The position numbers were made by a program, and so were the translations under genes. Below are positions 15,490-24,827 of a stretch of 27,456 nucleotides of DNA, piece after piece. The DNA comes from Bacteroidales bacterium (lineage in GTDB: Bacteria > Bacteroidota > Bacteroidia > Bacteroidales > Muribaculaceae). The notes beneath the pieces are model-generated. The model ran no database searches, was not told the origin of the DNA, and saw nothing but the letters and a program-made list of their open reading frames with translations. How positions within the stretch are numbered: position 1 is the stretch's first letter; the number at the start of each line of letters is the position of its first letter. The stretch covers positions 1-27,456 of the forward strand of contig SFNM01000016.1 of assembly GCA_004552725.1 (NCBI GenBank), given 5' to 3'.

Positions 15490-17424
15490 ATGAGTCCGAT
15501 TATCCCCTTGCTGATCCTTGTTATTCCCTTGTCCATGTTCTTATTCCTGGGCATCGTGGGTTGCAAGTTATCACACAAAACCGCAGGCGTGCTCGGCACT
15601 CTGGGCATGGGCACCACTTTAGTGCTGGCTTATCTCACTGCATTTACTTATTTCTTCGACCCCCAATTCATCGATGCTGCCGGCGAACGCATCCAACAAG
15701 TGCTCTTCGACCAAACCTGGCTCCATTTGTATGATAACCTCTCTATCAACCTTGGGTTCCTCATCGACCCGATTTCAGCGATGATGCTTGTAGTCATTAC
15801 AACCATCTCATTTATGGTGCACCTCTATTCGCTCGGTTATATGCACGGCGAAAAAGGTTTCCAACGCTACTATGCATTCCTTTCGCTCTTCTCTTTCTCG
15901 ATGCTCGGCCTCGTAGTCGCTACCAACATCTTCCAAATGTACATCTTCTGGGAATTGGTGGGCGCTTCTTCTTACTTGCTCATCGGCTTCTTCTATACCA
16001 AACACTCCGCCGTGTCCGCTTCCAAGAAGGCTTTCATCGTTACCCGCTTCGCCGATCTCGGCTTCCTTATGGGTATCCTTGTTCTCAGTTACTACACAGG
16101 TACATTCGACTTCATTAAGATGACATCCGACCCATCTTGGGTATTAGCATCTACCGGAGGCGCTACCTTCATGGGCTGCTCCGTACTCACTTGGGCGCTC
16201 GTACTTATCTTCACCGGTGGTATGGGTAAATCTGCTATGATGCCCCTCCATATCTGGCTTCCCGACGCTATGGAAGGCCCAACTCCTGTATCAGCACTCA
16301 TCCACGCTGCTACAATGGTTGTCGCCGGCGTTTTCCTGGTGGCTCGTATGTTCCCCGTTTACATGATGGAAGAAGCCGCAACCACTTTCGTCGTAGTGAT
16401 TGGTGCTCTTACCGCTTTCTATGCCGCTATCGTGGCTTGCACTCAAATCGACATCAAACGCGTGCTCGCTTTCTCTACCATCTCCCAAATCGCATTTATG
16501 ATGGTATCACTCGGCGTGGCTTCTGCCGGCAATGGCCAAGTTGAACACCACGGCCTCGGTTACATGGCTTCCATGTTCCACCTCTTCACTCACGCCATGT
16601 TCAAAGCCCTCCTCTTCCTTGGCGCAGGTGCTCTGATCCATGCCGTTCACTCCAACGACTACACTGCCATGGGTGGCCTCCGCAAATATATGCCTATCAC
16701 CCACTGGACTTTCCTCATCGGCTGCTTGGCAATTGCAGGTATTCCCCCATTCTCCGGCTTCTTCTCCAAGGACGAAATCCTCAGCGCTTGCTACGCGTGG
16801 AGCCCCATCGCCGGTATGTGGATGACTATGGTAGCCGCGCTCACAGCGTTCTATATGTTCCGCCTCTACTTCCTCGTATTCCACTGGGAAGAACATAAGT
16901 GCGAACACCACACTCCCCACGATCCTCCAATGACCATGGCTCTGCCACTCATTTTCCTTGCTGCCGTTTCAATCGTAGCCGGTTTCATTCCATTCGGTCA
17001 CTATGTTACTTGGAACCGCGAAGCATACGATATCCACCTCGACTGGACTATCGCCGGCACTTCAATCATCATCGCCGTGCTCGCCATCGCTTTCGCTTGG
17101 AAAATGTACTATCGCAAAAACGAACTTCCCTCCAAGTTCCGCAAAGCAGTGCCCGCCCTTTGGGATTGGTGCTTACACCGCTTCTACTGGGATGAACTCT
17201 ATATGTTTATCACCCACAAAATCATCTTCGGCCTGATTTGCCGTCCTCTCGCTTGGTTCGACCGCCACATCATCGATGGCACTATGGATGCCTTCGCCGC
17301 TGTCACCAACAAAGCGTCCGAGGCTATCAAACCTCTCCAATCCGGCCAAGTTCAAATGTATGTTTGGGTATATGCCATCGGAACACTGCTCCTCGGTGCA
17401 ATTACCGTGATTTGCCTCATCTAA
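15490..17424 (+). CDS. nuoL: NADH-quinone oxidoreductase subunit L (complex I, antiporter-like)
   Basis: NuoL is the distal antiporter-like proton channel, with a long lateral helix running along the membrane arm. The 644-residue protein keeps the key polar residues: E155 in IFWELVGASSYLLIGF, and K247 in GGMGKSAMMPLHIWLPDAM followed by PTPVSALIHAATMVVAG. Its final 100 residues contain an amphipathic stretch and a last membrane helix, as expected for the lateral helix. Length fits the family. Confidence 0.96.
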   Translation: MSPIIPLLILVIPLSMFLFLGIVGCKLSHKTAGVLGTLGMGTTLVLAYLTAFTYFFDPQFIDAAGERIQQVLFDQTWLHLYDNLSINLGFLIDPISAMMLVVITTISFMVHLYSLGYMHGEKGFQRYYAFLSLFSFSMLGLVVATNIFQMYIFWELVGASSYLLIGFFYTKHSAVSASKKAFIVTRFADLGFLMGILVLSYYTGTFDFIKMTSDPSWVLASTGGATFMGCSVLTWALVLIFTGGMGKSAMMPLHIWLPDAMEGPTPVSALIHAATMVVAGVFLVARMFPVYMMEEAATTFVVVIGALTAFYAAIVACTQIDIKRVLAFSTISQIAFMMVSLGVASAGNGQVEHHGLGYMASMFHLFTHAMFKALLFLGAGALIHAVHSNDYTAMGGLRKYMPITHWTFLIGCLAIAGIPPFSGFFSKDEILSACYAWSPIAGMWMTMVAALTAFYMFRLYFLVFHWEEHKCEHHTPHDPPMTMALPLIFLAAVSIVAGFIPFGHYVTWNREAYDIHLDWTIAGTSIIIAVLAIAFAWKMYYRKNELPSKFRKAVPALWDWCLHRFYWDELYMFITHKIIFGLICRPLAWFDRHIIDGTMDAFAAVTNKASEAIKPLQSGQVQMYVWVYAIGTLLLGAITVICLI

Positions 17425-17454
17425 TAGAGCCAACCCTTTAAATAGCAATTCGAT

Positions 17455-18984
17455 ATGTTTTCAAATATATTAATTTACTTCGTAGTCATCCCGTTGCTGA
17501 TGCTCGGCGCTCTTTTCCTCTGCCGCAACATCAAGCAAATCCGCGCGGTGGCAGTGGTCGGCTCTATCGGTCTGATTGCACTCAGCGTTTATCTCTTGGT
17601 GCAATACCTCGCCTTGCGTGCTGCCGGTGCCACCGACCCCATGCTCTTCCGCGATAGTTGGACATGGTTCGAACCTCTCAATATCCACCTTGCTGTGGGT
17701 GTCGATGGTATCTCTATCGCCATGATCCTCCTCTCATCTATCATCGTCTTCGCAGGTTCTTTCGCCTCTTGGACAATCGCTCAACCCAAAGAATTTTTCC
17801 TCTGGCTGATTTTGCTCTCAACCGGTGTGTTCGGCTTCTTCATCAGCATCGACCTCTTCACAATGTTTATGTTCTATGAAGTTGCACTCATCCCCATGTA
17901 CCTCCTCATCGGCGTTTGGGGCTCCGGCAACAAGAACTACTCAGCCATGAAACTCACCCTCATGCTTATGGGCGGCTCCGCATTCCTTATGCTCGGCCTC
18001 ATCGGTATCTACTACCACAGTGCTCCCGAAGGTAGCCAACTCACTTGGAACCTCCTCGAAATCGTTGAGAACAATGCCATCCCTCATGGCTGGCAACAGT
18101 TCCTCTTCCCCATGACTTTCGTTGGTTTCGGTGTCCTCGGTGCTATGTTCCCCTTCCACACTTGGTCGCCCGACGGTCACGCTTCTGCACCTACAGCCGT
18201 GTCGATGCTCCACGCCGGCGTACTGATGAAACTCGGTGGCTATGGTTGCTTCCGTGTTGCAATCTACACCATGCCTCAAGCCGCTCACGAACTCTCTTGG
18301 ATATTCTTAATCCTCACCGGTATATCCGTTGTGTACGGTGCCTTCTGCGCTTGCGTCAAGACCGACCTCAAGTACATCAACGCATACTCCTCAGTGAGCC
18401 ACTGCGGATTGGTGCTCTTCGCAATCCTTATGCTTAACACCACCGCTATGACCGGCGCTATCATGCAAATGCTCTCACACGGCCTTATGACTGCCCTCTT
18501 CTTCGCACTCATCGGTATGATTTATGGTCGTACCCACACTCGCGAAATCACTAAAATGGGCGGACTTATGCAGATTATGCCTTACCTCTCCGTTTGCTAC
18601 GTCATCGCAGGTATGGCTTCCCTCGGTCTCCCGGGCCTTTCGGGCTTCGTAGCCGAAATGAGCATATTCGTCGGTTCATTCCAAGCCGGTATGGCCGACT
18701 TCCTCGCCGGTAACGGTTCCCTCCGCCTTGTATTCACCTTAGTTGCTTGCTGCTCTATCGTTATCACCGCAGTTTACATCTTGCGCGTAGTTGGCAAACT
18801 CCTCTTTGGTCCCGTACAAGACGACCATCACCGCTCACTTACCGATGCCACATGGTGGGAACGACTCTCCACCGTCACACTTATCGTTTGCGTGGCTGCT
18901 ATCGGTTGCTTCCCCAACTTCTTCAGCGAACTTATCAAATTCACATTCTCGCCCGACATCTTCGCAGTGCTCGGCATGAACTAA
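17455..18984 (+). CDS. nuoM: NADH-quinone oxidoreductase subunit M (complex I, antiporter-like)
   Basis: NuoM is the middle antiporter-like proton channel. The 509-residue protein has about 14 membrane helices. The helix-5 glutamate E142 is present (MFYEVALIPMYLLIG), as are a lysine in LHAGVLMKLGGYG (K259) and the late glutamate in GFVAEMSIFVGSF. However, the helix-7 segment reads FVGFGVLGAMFPFHTWSPDG. By eye against E. coli (FAVKMPVVPLHGWLPDA), the channel lysine is replaced by leucine (L228). NuoL and NuoN here keep their lysines. The change is probably shared by related organisms but alters the expected proton path. Confidence 0.95.
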   Translation: MFSNILIYFVVIPLLMLGALFLCRNIKQIRAVAVVGSIGLIALSVYLLVQYLALRAAGATDPMLFRDSWTWFEPLNIHLAVGVDGISIAMILLSSIIVFAGSFASWTIAQPKEFFLWLILLSTGVFGFFISIDLFTMFMFYEVALIPMYLLIGVWGSGNKNYSAMKLTLMLMGGSAFLMLGLIGIYYHSAPEGSQLTWNLLEIVENNAIPHGWQQFLFPMTFVGFGVLGAMFPFHTWSPDGHASAPTAVSMLHAGVLMKLGGYGCFRVAIYTMPQAAHELSWIFLILTGISVVYGAFCACVKTDLKYINAYSSVSHCGLVLFAILMLNTTAMTGAIMQMLSHGLMTALFFALIGMIYGRTHTREITKMGGLMQIMPYLSVCYVIAGMASLGLPGLSGFVAEMSIFVGSFQAGMADFLAGNGSLRLVFTLVACCSIVITAVYILRVVGKLLFGPVQDDHHRSLTDATWWERLSTVTLIVCVAAIGCFPNFFSELIKFTFSPDIFAVLGMN

Positions 18985-18998
18985 TTAAGCTATAGATT

Positions 18999-20480
18999 AT
19001 GGACTACTCTCAATTTTTAGCAATGAAGCAGGAAATTGCACTGCTCGTAGTGTTCCTGCTGGTGTTCCTCTACGACACCTTCATGCCTCGCTCAAGCCAA
19101 AAAGGCCTCCCGGTTTTCACTACCATCCTTATGTTGGCTGCAACTGCCTTCGGCATCGCCGGTAGTTTCTGCTCTTGCTGCGCTGCTCCTACCGACGCAT
19201 TTGCGGGCATGTACGAATCCTCCGCTGTAATTATCGGTATCAAGAACATCCTTAATATCGGTGTGGTTATCGTGCTCATTCAATCAATCAAATGGGCCAA
19301 TGGTGAACTCATGATTATGCGCCGTGGCGAGTTCTACGAACTTCTGCTCGTTACCCTCTTCGGCATGTACCTCATGATTTCCGCACGCCACTTCCTCACC
19401 TTCGTAATCGGTCTCGAATGTGCATCGCTGCCACTCGCAGCCATGGTAGCCTTCGACAAAAACCGCTACGAAAGCCATGAAGCCGCTGTGAAATACATGC
19501 TTACAGCCGTATTCTCTTCAGCAATCTTTATGATGGGCCTTTCATTCGTGTACGCTCTCACCGGCTCCTTGTACTTCTCTAAGATTTACATTGCTCTCGC
19601 CGGACAGCAAAGCACAATGCTTATCATCGCTTTAGCGTTCGTAATCTCCGGCGTTGGCTTCAAACTCTCATTAGTCCCCTTCCATCTCTGGACCGCCGAC
19701 GTTTACCAAGGCGCCCCCACCTCCGTCACCGCTTACTTCTCCGTAATATCCAAAGGCGCTGCTGCCTTCGCATTTATGGTGATACTCTCCCAAGTGTTCG
19801 GATTGTGGTTCGCAGAAGTTTGGGAATGGATGCTGTATGCACTCATTGTCCTTACCATTACCATCGGTAACCTCTTCGCCATCCGTCAGCGCAATATGAA
19901 GCGCTTCCTCGCATTCTCGTCAATCTCACAGGCCGGTTACATTATGCTCGGCATCATCGCCTACAATGCCCTCGGCGTGGCTGCAATGATGTTCTACATC
20001 CTGGTCTACATCTTCTCCAACCTCGCCGCCTTCGGCGTTATTGGGGCTATTGAGAATGCTACCGGCAAAGTATCAATGGACGACTACCGCGGTCTCTACC
20101 GCACCAATCCCCGTTTGGCATTCACCATGATGCTCGCCATGTTCTCTCTCGCCGGCATCCCGCCCTTCGCAGGCTTCTTCTCGAAGTTCTTCATCTTCAC
20201 CGCTGCCCTGCAAGGTGCATCCCCCGCTATTTACGTCCTCGTGCTCATCGCTTTGATCAACACCATCATCTCCCTCTATTACTACCTTCTCGTGGTTAAA
20301 GCAATGTTCATCAGCGAAGAAGAATGTGTTATACCCACATTCCGTAGCGGTTGCGGCGAACGTATCGGCATGTGGATCTCCCTTGCCGGCGTTATGCTCC
20401 TCGGCCTCGCAAGTTGCGTATACAGTTACCTTATAGTTACTGCTGCCGATAGCAACATCGCCACCTTCTTCATCCACTAA
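18999..20480 (+). CDS. nuoN: NADH-quinone oxidoreductase subunit N (complex I, antiporter-like)
   Basis: NuoN is the antiporter-like channel nearest to NuoK. The 493-residue protein has about 14 helices, the helix-5 glutamate in FVIGLECASLPLAAMVAF, and the helix-7 lysine in GVGFKLSLVPFHLWTADV followed by YQGAPTSVTAYF. It is the last gene of the complex I/ATP synthase run: nuoE, nuoF and nuoG are absent, so no NADH-oxidising module is encoded here. A 14-bp hairpin lies 22 bases after its stop. Confidence 0.96.
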   Translation: MDYSQFLAMKQEIALLVVFLLVFLYDTFMPRSSQKGLPVFTTILMLAATAFGIAGSFCSCCAAPTDAFAGMYESSAVIIGIKNILNIGVVIVLIQSIKWANGELMIMRRGEFYELLLVTLFGMYLMISARHFLTFVIGLECASLPLAAMVAFDKNRYESHEAAVKYMLTAVFSSAIFMMGLSFVYALTGSLYFSKIYIALAGQQSTMLIIALAFVISGVGFKLSLVPFHLWTADVYQGAPTSVTAYFSVISKGAAAFAFMVILSQVFGLWFAEVWEWMLYALIVLTITIGNLFAIRQRNMKRFLAFSSISQAGYIMLGIIAYNALGVAAMMFYILVYIFSNLAAFGVIGAIENATGKVSMDDYRGLYRTNPRLAFTMMLAMFSLAGIPPFAGFFSKFFIFTAALQGASPAIYVLVLIALINTIISLYYYLLVVKAMFISEEECVIPTFRSGCGERIGMWISLAGVMLLGLASCVYSYLIVTAADSNIATFFIH

Positions 20481-20502
20481 CCATCCAACCCTCCAATACC
20501 CT

Positions 20503-20539
20503 CGAAGGGCTGCGCCTCCCCCACCGGCGCAGCCCTTCG
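20503..20539 (+). terminator. Strong hairpin at the end of the nuo-atp operon
   Basis: Arms 20503-20516 and 20526-20539 pair perfectly over 14 GC-rich bases around a 9-base loop. No T run follows, so this is either an atypical terminator or a 3'-end stabilising hairpin for the long transcript. Confidence 0.65.
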
Positions 20540-20698
20540 CATATCCACCTGTAAACCCCTAAAAATCAATCGGCAACAGGTAGAGCCGCCCACCTCCGCC
20601 CAAATCTGCCAAATCTGCGTTAAATCGTTCCCCGCCCGGCCGGCAAATCGTTAAAATCGTCTTAAACACCACCCACAACGGCTGAATCTGTGGGCCGT

Positions 20699-20716
20699 TT
20701 AACGGAATGTTAACGG
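20699..20716 (+). promoter_or_regulatory. Direct repeat TTAACGG-N4-TTAACGG, possible activator site
   Basis: Two identical 7-base units at 20699-20705 and 20710-20716 are exactly 11 bases apart, one helical turn, on the same face of the DNA. They stand 30 bases upstream of the TAACTTTG box of the receptor operon. The 7-4-7 layout resembles sites of OmpR/PhoB-type regulators. The bound protein is unknown. The rest of the 20540-20746 spacer holds only AAATC-rich short repeats and a CCCACA/TGTGGG inverted pair (20671-20694). Confidence 0.35.
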
Positions 20717-20746
20717 CGATGAAATAGTTTTGAAATATTATTGGGC

Positions 20747-20754
20747 TAACTTTG
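20747..20754 (+). promoter_or_regulatory. -7 box of the TonB-receptor operon promoter
   Basis: TAACTTTG is a perfect Bacteroidota -7 element and predicts transcription from about 20760. No TTTG is found at the normal 19-21 base spacing; the nearest is 14 bases upstream. A weak -33 fits a promoter that needs an activator. Confidence 0.55.
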
Positions 20755-20781
20755 CAGGCGAAATCAATGTCATGCCAAAAT

Positions 20782-23421
20782 ATGTTTCATTACTTTGCTA
20801 AATCGTTTTTAATTTGTAGTTTAGGTTTATTTTCCGCCTCGATGGCGGCTCGCGAAATCCGTGGTTGCATCACTGATGCCGCCACCGGCGAGACCCTCAT
20901 CGGCGCTTCAATCACTGTCAAAGGCTCATCACAACAGGGTGTGGTCACCGGGTTGGATGGTTGCTATTCCATCAACACCGCCGATGCCGCGCCCGTGCTC
21001 ATTTGTTCGTACATCGGCTTCCAGTCGCAGGAGAAGACCGCCACTGAATCGGTGGTGGACTTTGCGCTGAGCGAGAGCGTTACCGCCTTGAGCGAAGTCA
21101 CCGTCACTGCCCGCGCGCACTCCTCCAACGAGGCCGGCGCCCGCCTTATCGAACGCCATGCCGCCAACGTGGTAAACGTGATGAGCGCCCGCGCCATGGA
21201 GCTGTCACCCGACGTGTCGGTGGGCAATATCATCCAACGCATGTCGGGCGTGACCGTCGAACGCAACTCCAGCGGCGAAGGCCAGTACGCCATCCTCCGC
21301 GGCATGGATAAACGCTACAATTACACCTTGGTCAACGGCGTGAAAATCCCCAGCCCCGACAACAAGAACCGCTTCGTGCCCTTGGATCTCTTCCCCTCCG
21401 AGATTCTCTCGCGGTTGGAGGTGAACAAGTCGCTCACCGCCGATTTGGAAGGCGACGGCATCGGCGGCGCGGTCAATTTGGTGATGAAAGACGCACCGTC
21501 ATCGCGCCTGTTTGCCGCCAACCTCAGCACCTCGTACAACGCACTTTTCTTCGACCGCGACTTCCTGAGCTTCAACACCGGCGACATCGTGGGCCAATCG
21601 CCTGACGAGCGCATGGGCAACATCGGCAACAACCGCGTCACCGCTAACGACTTCAATATGACCAACTTGCGCGTGACCTCGCGCCGCCCCTTGCCCGACC
21701 TCTCCGCCGGCCTGTGCTACGGCGACCGCTTCTTCGCCAACCGCTTCGGCATGTTGCTTTCGGCCACCAACCAAGGCATGCACCGCGGCAAGGACATGGA
21801 CTACTATGACTACACTTCAGCCACCGGCGACTACGAGCGCCGCACTTACTCCGATTACAAGCAGCGTTTGGCTCTCCACTCCAAATTCGACTATGCCATC
21901 ACCCCGCAGCACCGATTGATGTGGTACAACGGCTATCTGGCCATGAGCGAAGACCAAGTCCGCCTGGCCGAGGGCGAGCAGGAGAACAACATCCGCATGC
22001 GCCATAATGTGCAGGGCATTTTCAACTCAACCCTCAGCGGCGAACATTACTTCTTGGACTCGCGCCTCAGCCTCGATTGGAGCGCTGTCTACTCGTATGC
22101 CAACAACAAGACGCCCGACAATACCCTCATCAACCTCCAAGGCTCGCACATCCAAACGCGCACTGCCGCCACCCGCCGCTGGGAGCACAACTCCGACCGC
22201 GACTGGGCCGGGTACCTCAACCTCTCCTACCTGCTCTCCTCCGACCTCACACTCAAAGTCGGCGGCATGTACCGCGACAAGTCGCGCACCTCGTTCTTCA
22301 ACGAGTACACCTTCGACTCCGCCACCGGCACCGACTACTACCAAGTGTACGGCACCGACTGGACCAACTTCGACCAAATCCAACTCACCCCGCGCGAATA
22401 CGGCAACGTGGGCGATCCGCTCAACTACGACGCCACCGAGCGCATCGGCGCCGCCTTCGCCATGGCCACCTTCACTCGCAACCGCTGGGAAGCCATCGCC
22501 GGCATCCGCGCCGAGCATACCAACCAAGGCTACACCTTGCGCTATCCCCGCAGCGTCGATGGCTCCGGCGAGCAAAACTATTGGGACTTCCTGCCCGACC
22601 TGCACATCAAATACCACTTGGCCGACAACATGAGCCTCCACCTGAGCTATGCTCGCGCCATCAACCGCCCCAGTTTCTTCGAAATCGTGCCTTACAGCAT
22701 CATCAACGAAGAGTACAAGGAAAAAGGTAACCCCCAACTGCAGCACACCGTGGCCGACAATATCGACTTCCGCTGGGAATTTTTCCCCGGACAGAGCGAG
22801 CAAATCATGGCCGGCCTGTTCTACAAGCACTTACAGAACCCGATTGAATACAGCCTTATCAACGAGGGTCAAGACACCTACTACGTGCCCCTCAACCTGG
22901 GCGACGCCAACAACGCCGGCTTGGAAATCGACCTGTTGAAATACTTCCACTCCTTCGGCATCAAGTTCAACTACACCTACACCTACTCGCGCATCACCAC
23001 CGACAAGCGCACCATGCAGGGCAACGACATCATCACCGTTAAGCAGCATCGTCCGCTCTTCGGCCAAGCCGCCCACGTGGCCAACCTCTCGCTGCTCTAC
23101 CGCAATGACCGCCTCGGCATCGATGCCCAACTCACCGGCAGCTTCATCGGCAAGCGCCTCGCCGACATCTCCAACTGGCTCGACAACGACATCTGGGAGA
23201 ATGAGTACTTCCGCATGGAGCTTTCGGCCGACAAGTCGTGGGACTGCGGTCTCAGCCTCTTCGTCAAGGCCACCAACCTGCTCAACCTGCCCTTGGTGCG
23301 CTACATTCACCAAGGCGAACACACCGACGGCGTCGACGCCGTGCGCTACCGCGGCAACGTGCTCGAGCGCAAGGAATGGTACGGTCAAACCATCACCGTC
23401 GGCTTCCGTTACAAAATCTGA
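20782..23421 (+). CDS. TonB-dependent outer-membrane receptor
   Basis: TonB-dependent receptors import scarce ligands across the outer membrane with energy from TonB-ExbBD. From ATG 20782 the protein is 879 residues: a signal peptide (about 1-26, SFLICSLGLFSASMA), a carboxypeptidase-regulatory-like domain (about 27-105, with CITDAATGETLIGASITVKG), a plug domain (about 120-230, with NIIQRMSGVTVERN and GGAVNLVM), and a beta-barrel rich in aromatic and acidic residues ending in GFRYKI. I chose 20782 because the predicted transcript starts near 20760; ATG 20767 would leave almost no leader. No SusD partner follows, so it is not a standard glycan-uptake pair. The gene is more GC-rich than the operon upstream. 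The ligand is unknown; the downstream phosphatase hints at a phosphorylated compound or iron. Confidence 0.9.
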   Translation: MFHYFAKSFLICSLGLFSASMAAREIRGCITDAATGETLIGASITVKGSSQQGVVTGLDGCYSINTADAAPVLICSYIGFQSQEKTATESVVDFALSESVTALSEVTVTARAHSSNEAGARLIERHAANVVNVMSARAMELSPDVSVGNIIQRMSGVTVERNSSGEGQYAILRGMDKRYNYTLVNGVKIPSPDNKNRFVPLDLFPSEILSRLEVNKSLTADLEGDGIGGAVNLVMKDAPSSRLFAANLSTSYNALFFDRDFLSFNTGDIVGQSPDERMGNIGNNRVTANDFNMTNLRVTSRRPLPDLSAGLCYGDRFFANRFGMLLSATNQGMHRGKDMDYYDYTSATGDYERRTYSDYKQRLALHSKFDYAITPQHRLMWYNGYLAMSEDQVRLAEGEQENNIRMRHNVQGIFNSTLSGEHYFLDSRLSLDWSAVYSYANNKTPDNTLINLQGSHIQTRTAATRRWEHNSDRDWAGYLNLSYLLSSDLTLKVGGMYRDKSRTSFFNEYTFDSATGTDYYQVYGTDWTNFDQIQLTPREYGNVGDPLNYDATERIGAAFAMATFTRNRWEAIAGIRAEHTNQGYTLRYPRSVDGSGEQNYWDFLPDLHIKYHLADNMSLHLSYARAINRPSFFEIVPYSIINEEYKEKGNPQLQHTVADNIDFRWEFFPGQSEQIMAGLFYKHLQNPIEYSLINEGQDTYYVPLNLGDANNAGLEIDLLKYFHSFGIKFNYTYTYSRITTDKRTMQGNDIITVKQHRPLFGQAAHVANLSLLYRNDRLGIDAQLTGSFIGKRLADISNWLDNDIWENEYFRMELSADKSWDCGLSLFVKATNLLNLPLVRYIHQGEHTDGVDAVRYRGNVLERKEWYGQTITVGFRYKI

Positions 23422-23448
23422 CAATCAACCAAATTTCAACAATAAACT

Positions 23449-24822
23449 ATGAACATTACTAAAAAATCACTGCTGATGCTCGCTATGGCTGCCGCTCTGG
23501 TATGCTCTTGCAGCGACGACAACGACCAACCCGAACCCACTCCCGAACCACAACCGGAAACATCTGTCGACCAAGAAATTACTGACACCGAAATGCGCAT
23601 GTGGGGCACGCTCAAAGCCGGCACGGTGCTTAACCTCGACCGCCATTTGGTGGTGCCCGCCGGCAAGTCGCTCACCATCGAAGAGGGCGTGCAAATCATC
23701 GTCAGCACCGCCGGCGTGGGTGTGAACCACACCCCGGTGGAAATCACCGTCGACGGCAACCTCTACGCCATCGGTTCCTCGGCCAAGCCCATCCTCTTCA
23801 GCGTTGACCCCTCGCTCCGCACCGATGCTAATGCCGTCAAAGGCCTGTGGGGCGGCATCGTCGGCACCGAATCCTGTGCCGAAATGGTGCTCGACAACGT
23901 AATCATTGAATACACCGGTGCCGAAGTCATCGAAGGTTCGCCCGCCGCCACTGCCGGCATATACACCGCCGGCGACGACGCCTATCCACAAGTGACCACC
24001 AACAACATCAACGGCAAGTACGTCATCACAAACTCCACCATCCGCTATGGCGCATCCGATGGCATCTACCTCATGGGCGGCAATGCCATCGTCACCAACA
24101 ACATTTTTGCTGCAAACGGCGCAACCGGAGGCGAAGCAGTAAATATGAAAGCCGGTGTTGTAGCCGACGTGGCCGGCAACGTGATGTTCTCGCCAAATAC
24201 CAATGGTCTCAAACTCTCTTCCTCCGGCCAAAGTGAAACTCGTTCGCAAGCAAAAGTTAATGCGTATAACAATACCATCATCAACGCAGGTTGGCGTCGC
24301 GATGGCGAAAAGGGCGGCTCGATTTATGTGGAGAAGAACATCCTCGTGAATATAGTTAACAACCTCATTGTCAACTGTAAATTCCGCGCCATGACCCCCA
24401 AATACACCGACCCCAACAAGACCGACGGCGGTTACGATGACAAGTCGTTGATTGACTACAACTTCTATACCGGCGGTACTCAAGCAGTGGAAATCACCGG
24501 CGAAGCCACTGTGGGCAATCCTCTCGAAGGCTACAACCAAAACAACAAGAACTACAACCCCGCCGTCGACACGCACAGCATCATAGCTTCCGTTGGCAAC
24601 CCCATCGACCCCGGTTTCCTTAACTTCAACATAAATCAAGTGCCTCTCACTCAATGTGTTTATAATTCCTCCTGGAGCTTCGGCCTCAAATCCGGTGCAG
24701 CAGCCCTCAGCGGAGCCAACGGCTCACTCACTCCTTACTTCGCCGGCGGTATGCTCGTAGGCTCCACCACTTACTCTTCACCCGCTGTTCAACCTTACTT
24801 CGGCGCTCTCGGCCTTAACTGA
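23449..24822 (+). CDS. Surface lipoprotein with beta-helix-like repeats
   Basis: The 457-residue protein has a lipoprotein signal (residues 1-20, ALVCS) with C21 as lipid anchor, followed by SDDND, an acidic stretch like the export signal that sends Bacteroidota lipoproteins to the cell surface. A Pro/Glu spacer (PEPTPEPQPE) follows. The rest is rich in short strands with repeated Asn, Gly, Val and Ile (for example YVITNSTIRYGASDGIYL and IVTNNIFAANGA), typical of right-handed parallel beta-helix proteins. No catalytic motif was recognised. It starts 27 bases after the receptor gene and 5 before the phosphatase gene, so it is probably a surface partner of the receptor, perhaps binding its ligand. 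The exact family is not known to me. Confidence 0.8.
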   Translation: MNITKKSLLMLAMAAALVCSCSDDNDQPEPTPEPQPETSVDQEITDTEMRMWGTLKAGTVLNLDRHLVVPAGKSLTIEEGVQIIVSTAGVGVNHTPVEITVDGNLYAIGSSAKPILFSVDPSLRTDANAVKGLWGGIVGTESCAEMVLDNVIIEYTGAEVIEGSPAATAGIYTAGDDAYPQVTTNNINGKYVITNSTIRYGASDGIYLMGGNAIVTNNIFAANGATGGEAVNMKAGVVADVAGNVMFSPNTNGLKLSSSGQSETRSQAKVNAYNNTIINAGWRRDGEKGGSIYVEKNILVNIVNNLIVNCKFRAMTPKYTDPNKTDGGYDDKSLIDYNFYTGGTQAVEITGEATVGNPLEGYNQNNKNYNPAVDTHSIIASVGNPIDPGFLNFNINQVPLTQCVYNSSWSFGLKSGAAALSGANGSLTPYFAGGMLVGSTTYSSPAVQPYFGALGLN

Positions 24823-24827
24823 TTGTT

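Noticed and set aside
22027..22830. Long open frames on both strands inside the receptor gene
   Set aside because: They are low-complexity (Thr/Pro/Ser or Val/Gly/Glu-rich) and arise from the GC-skewed codon use of the receptor gene.
23467..24654. Minus-strand open frame of 395 codons opposite the lipoprotein gene
   Set aside because: It is antisense to a gene with a clear lipoprotein signal and operon context; its Gly/Val/Asp-rich composition is typical of the shadow frame of a GC-rich gene.
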